Position numbers and translations under genes: made by a program
Assembly: GCF_001612885.1 (NCBI RefSeq)
Contig: NZ_BDBH01000008.1
Span: 1-64,000 of the forward strand
Source of the DNA: Nocardia harenae NBRC 108248
Lineage (GTDB): Bacteria; Actinomycetota; Actinomycetes; Mycobacteriales; Mycobacteriaceae
Direction of reading: 5' to 3'
Length of the DNA: 64,000 nucleotides
The notes under the pieces: generated by a model
Database searches by the model: none
What the model saw: only the letters and a program-made list of their open reading frames with translations
What the model was told of the DNA's origin: nothing
Part shown: positions 61,539 through 64,000 of the stretch, piece by piece
Layout: each line of letters starts with the position of its first letter
Numbering within the stretch: position 1 is the stretch's first letter

Positions 61539-61650
61539 CCGCGGCGTGGGCGCGCGGTCGTCCCCCGTGCGACCGTCCGGCCTCGTCGCCCGAGCCCAAC
61601 GCGAAACCCGGCGTGGGCGATTCGCGCGGGGGATGGCATAGTCGGGGCCC

Positions 61651-62250
61651 GTGAGCACCAGCCTCATCTACCGCAACGGCATGGTCTACGGCGTTCTGAT
61701 GCGCGCCCTGTACGGGCGGCACTACCCGGACCGGTTCCGCGCCGTCGCGGCGGAGATCCCGCACGGCGCCTCGGTGCTCGACCTGTGCTGCGGGCCGTCC
61801 ACCCTCTATACCCGGTACCTGCGCGACCGCGAGGTGGATTACCACGGCCTCGACCTGAACGAGCGCTTCGTCGCCGACGTGCGCAAGGCCGGGGGCCGGG
61901 CCGACGTCTGGAACCTGGGCGACGGCGCCGCGCTGCCCGCCGCCGACGTGGTGCTCATGCACGCCAGCCTGTACCACTTCCTCCCGGACGCCTCCCCGGT
62001 GCTCGACCGCATGCTGGCTGCCGCCCGCGATCGGGTGGTGCTCGCCGAGCCGGTGCGCAACATGGCGAGCAGCGACAACAAGGTGCTGGCCGCGCTCGGC
62101 AAGCGCTACACCGACGCCGGCGACGGCGCCCAGGCGCACCGCTACACCGAGGAGACGCTGGACGCGCTGCTCGCCCGCTACGCGGACCGGGTCGTCAAGG
62201 AGACGCTCATCGCGGGCGGCCGGGAGAAGCTCTACGTCCTCGAGCCGTAA
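61651..62250 (+). CDS. Class I SAM-dependent methyltransferase
   Basis: A 199-residue methyltransferase from GTG 61651. Motif I is VLDLCCGPSTLY, motif II the acid in DYHGLDLNERFV, and later VVLMHASLYHFLPDASPVLD. The substrate is not predictable. A TAGTCG lies 6 nt before the GTG, a possible weak leaderless promoter. Next to cell-envelope sugar genes it may modify a glycan or lipid. Confidence 0.75.
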   Translation: MSTSLIYRNGMVYGVLMRALYGRHYPDRFRAVAAEIPHGASVLDLCCGPSTLYTRYLRDREVDYHGLDLNERFVADVRKAGGRADVWNLGDGAALPAADVVLMHASLYHFLPDASPVLDRMLAAARDRVVLAEPVRNMASSDNKVLAALGKRYTDAGDGAQAHRYTEETLDALLARYADRVVKETLIAGGREKLYVLEP

Positions 62251-62265
62251 CGGCCCCGCCGGACC

Positions 62266-62285
62266 GGGCGGCGACAACACCGCCC
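62266..62285. terminator. Hairpin between convergent genes
   Basis: GGGCGG and CCGCCC with an 8-nt loop, 15 nt after the methyltransferase stop and before the end of the minus-strand aminotransferase gene. Confidence 0.45.
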
Positions 62286-62349
62286 CCGGGCCGGAGTTGT
62301 CGGCCCCCCTGAATCCGGCCCGGCTGCGCGACGGCTCGCGCGGCACCGA

Positions 62350-63489
62350 TCAGACGGTGAACGCCGTCACCGCGTCGATGACCCGCTCGACCTGGTCATC
62401 GGTGAGATCCGGCCAGAGCGGCAGCCGCAGCACCGTCGCGGAGAACTCCGCGCTGCGTGCGCACGGCACCGGCGTGCGGCCGAGCTTGAGCCCGGCCGGG
62501 CTGGAGTCCAGCGGCACGTAGTGGAACGGCGCCGAGACGCCGAGCCCGGCGAGGTGCCTGATCAGGTCGTCGCGCCGCTGCTCGGAGGGGACGCGCAGGT
62601 AGTAGAGGTGCGCGGTGTGCTCGCGATCCGCGGGGACCGTCATGAGCCGGACGTCATTGCGCCGCGCCCACGCGGGCAGCGCGGTGGCGTAGGCGTGCCA
62701 CACCCGGTGCCTGCCGGTCTGGATCAGGTCGAACTCGTCCAGCTGGGCGTCGAGCACGGCGGCGTTCAGCTCGCTCGGCAGGTAGCTGGAGCCGATGTCC
62801 TGCCAGGAGTACTTGTCCACCGCGCCGCGCAGGAACCGGGCCCGGTCGGTGCCCTTCTCCCGGATGATCTCCGCCCGCGCCATCAGGATCTCGTCGGAGA
62901 GCAGCAGCGCGCCGCCCTCGCCGCAGTGCACGTTCTTGGTGTCGTGGAAGCTCAGCGTGCCGAGCGTACCGAGGGTGCCGAGCGGCCTGCCGCGCCAGCG
63001 CCCGCCGAGGCCGTGCGCATTGTCCTCGACCACCGCGAAGCCGTGCGCGGCCGCGAGCTCGAGCAGCCCCGCCATGTCCGCCGCGACGCCGCCGTAGTGG
63101 ATCACCACAACGGCCTTGGTGCGCGGGGTCACCGCCCGCGCCACCGCGGCCGGATCGAGGTTGCCGGTCTCCGGATCGATATCGGCGAAGACGCAGGTGG
63201 CCCCACGCAGCGCCATCGAGGTCGCGGTGGAGGTGAAGGCGAAGCTGGGGACGATCACCTCGTCGTCCGGGCCGAGCTCGAGCAGCAGCCCGGCCATCTC
63301 CAGCGCCGAGGTGCAGGAGGTGGTGAGCAGCGCGTGCGGCGCCTCGGTGATCGCCTTCAGCTTGGCGGTGGCCGCCGCGGTGAAGGGTCCGTCGCCGTGG
63401 CTGTGGTCGGAGCCGAGCACCGCCTCCAGATTGGCGAGTTCGCGCTGCGCGCGGTGCGGGCGGCTGAAGAGGATGCGCTCAGTGCTCAA
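62350..63489 (-). CDS. rffA: dTDP-4-amino-4,6-dideoxygalactose transaminase (DegT family)
   Basis: A 379-residue PLP-dependent sugar aminotransferase. It begins ERILFSRPHRAQRELANLEA, with LLTTSCTSALEMAGLLL, DDEVIVPSFAFTSTATSMAL, VVEDNAHGLGG and the PLP lysine in LSFHDTKNVHCGEGGALL, the pattern of RffA/WecE, which makes dTDP-Fuc4N-type sugars. A perfect 9-nt triplet repeat encodes LGTLGTLGTL before the Lys region. It overlaps the glycosyltransferase stop by 11 nt, so the two act in one cell-surface glycan pathway. Confidence 0.85.
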   Translation of the reverse strand: MSTERILFSRPHRAQRELANLEAVLGSDHSHGDGPFTAAATAKLKAITEAPHALLTTSCTSALEMAGLLLELGPDDEVIVPSFAFTSTATSMALRGATCVFADIDPETGNLDPAAVARAVTPRTKAVVVIHYGGVAADMAGLLELAAAHGFAVVEDNAHGLGGRWRGRPLGTLGTLGTLSFHDTKNVHCGEGGALLLSDEILMARAEIIREKGTDRARFLRGAVDKYSWQDIGSSYLPSELNAAVLDAQLDEFDLIQTGRHRVWHAYATALPAWARRNDVRLMTVPADREHTAHLYYLRVPSEQRRDDLIRHLAGLGVSAPFHYVPLDSSPAGLKLGRTPVPCARSAEFSATVLRLPLWPDLTDDQVERVIDAVTAFTV

Positions 63490-64000
63490 CCCGCTCGACC
63501 TCCCTGGTGGTGATGGTGTCCCCGGCGCGCTGCTGGTCGACGCGCGGGATGGGCGAGCGGACGGTCAGGTACAGCGGTTTGCCGACCAGGATGTGCAGCG
63601 CGACCCCGAGGTACTCGGCGATCAGCCCGAGCGAGAAGAGCGTCGCCCCGGAACACAGCAGCACCACCACGATCATCGAGGCCCAGCCCTCCGGCGCCCA
63701 GTCCTCGGTCCGCATGGCCTCCCAGACCACGACCCCCGCGACCACCAGCCCGGCCAGCGCCAGCGTCACCCCCAGCAGGCTGACCAGCCGCAGCCCGCGG
63801 GTTCCGCTGCACAGCACCATCTTCCAGAACAGCGAGAAGAGCCTGCGGTAGTTGTAGCCGGAGTCCTCGCGGCCCTCCGCGCGCAGCAGCACCGGCACCT
63901 GCGCCACCCGGCCAACCACCCAGCTGAGCGCGACGTCCAGGTAGGCGCCGTTGGAGGCGACGTCGGCCAGGCTGCGGCCGATATCGCCGCGGATCAGCCG
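63479..64000 (-). CDS. Glycosyltransferase family 2 protein, C-terminal part (partial)
   Basis: The last 173 codons of a gene that continues past the right edge; the frame is open to 64000 with no start. It contains SNGAYLDVALSWVVGRVAQV and GREDSGYNYRRLFSLFWKMV, typical of GT2 enzymes that use lipid carriers, then two membrane segments (LVSLLGVTLALAGLVVAGVV; ASMIVVVLLCSGATLFSLGL). It is coupled to the sugar aminotransferase gene and probably adds the amino sugar or a related residue to a lipid-linked glycan. Confidence 0.72.
   Translation of the reverse strand, partial: RLIRGDIGRSLADVASNGAYLDVALSWVVGRVAQVPVLLRAEGREDSGYNYRRLFSLFWKMVLCSGTRGLRLVSLLGVTLALAGLVVAGVVVWEAMRTEDWAPEGWASMIVVVLLCSGATLFSLGLIAEYLGVALHILVGKPLYLTVRSPIPRVDQQRAGDTITTREVERVEH

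Noticed and set aside
62960..62990. Short tandem repeat as possible CRISPR or phase-variation tract
   Set aside because: Three 9-nt units inside the rffA coding frame encode LGT repeats and keep the frame; no spacers.

Overview
The window is very GC-rich with many GTG starts and mycolata-type families: T7SS WXG100 and EspC-like proteins, DUF3558 lipoproteins, and HTH-DUF5753/DUF397 pairs. It therefore looks like a chromosomal segment of a Nocardia-like member of the Corynebacteriales. No rRNA, tRNA, transposase, integrase or CRISPR array was seen.

Layout. (1) 1-3021: end of argB, then argD, argF and argR, overlapping or nearly so. (2) 3022-54100: about 51 kb of accessory DNA between argR and argG, which are usually close neighbours in actinobacteria. 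(3) 54101-56706: argG and argH, with a probable ARG box in front. (4) 56838-64000: a small gene behind a DNA-damage-type promoter, a PH-like protein, idi, an alpha/beta-hydrolase/AMP-ligase fusion, a methyltransferase, and a sugar aminotransferase with a glycosyltransferase cut by the window edge.

Inside the island, left to right: a complete four-gene Wadjet system (jetABCD, minus strand, 3342-11411), probably type II; two EspC-like/T7SS-substrate modules with DUF3558-type lipoproteins, the second ending in a possible cell-wall-active effector and a membrane partner (11529-17567); a minus-strand pair made of a RelE-like/UvrD helicase and a 2094-residue DEAD/DUF1998 helicase (17603-26079); a toxin-immunity array with two WXG100 leaders, a frameshifted effector, an intact effector, an orphan effector tail and two repeated immunity-like families (26239-33682); a minus-strand EspL/EspC-like operon (33869-36356); small membrane, CdiI-like, secreted and UDG-like genes; DUF3558 lipoproteins paired with helical proteins; an HTH regulator with intact and broken DUF397 genes; a 1515-residue Eco57I-type methyltransferase with an SNF2 helicase and a divergent Ser/Thr kinase (43200-52225); a decayed Mrr-like remnant; and a Fic protein.

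How the parts may work together: Wadjet is an anti-plasmid system. The two helicase pairs, the methyltransferase and perhaps the kinase resemble pieces of DISARM, Druantia or Pgl systems, but match none fully as far as can be judged by eye. No ESX core machinery lies in the window, so the T7SS substrates would need an apparatus encoded elsewhere. Several island genes (two mini-ORFs ahead of WXG100 genes, the Fic gene, possibly the kinase) sit 6-7 nt behind a TANNNT -10 box, which suggests leaderless transcripts.
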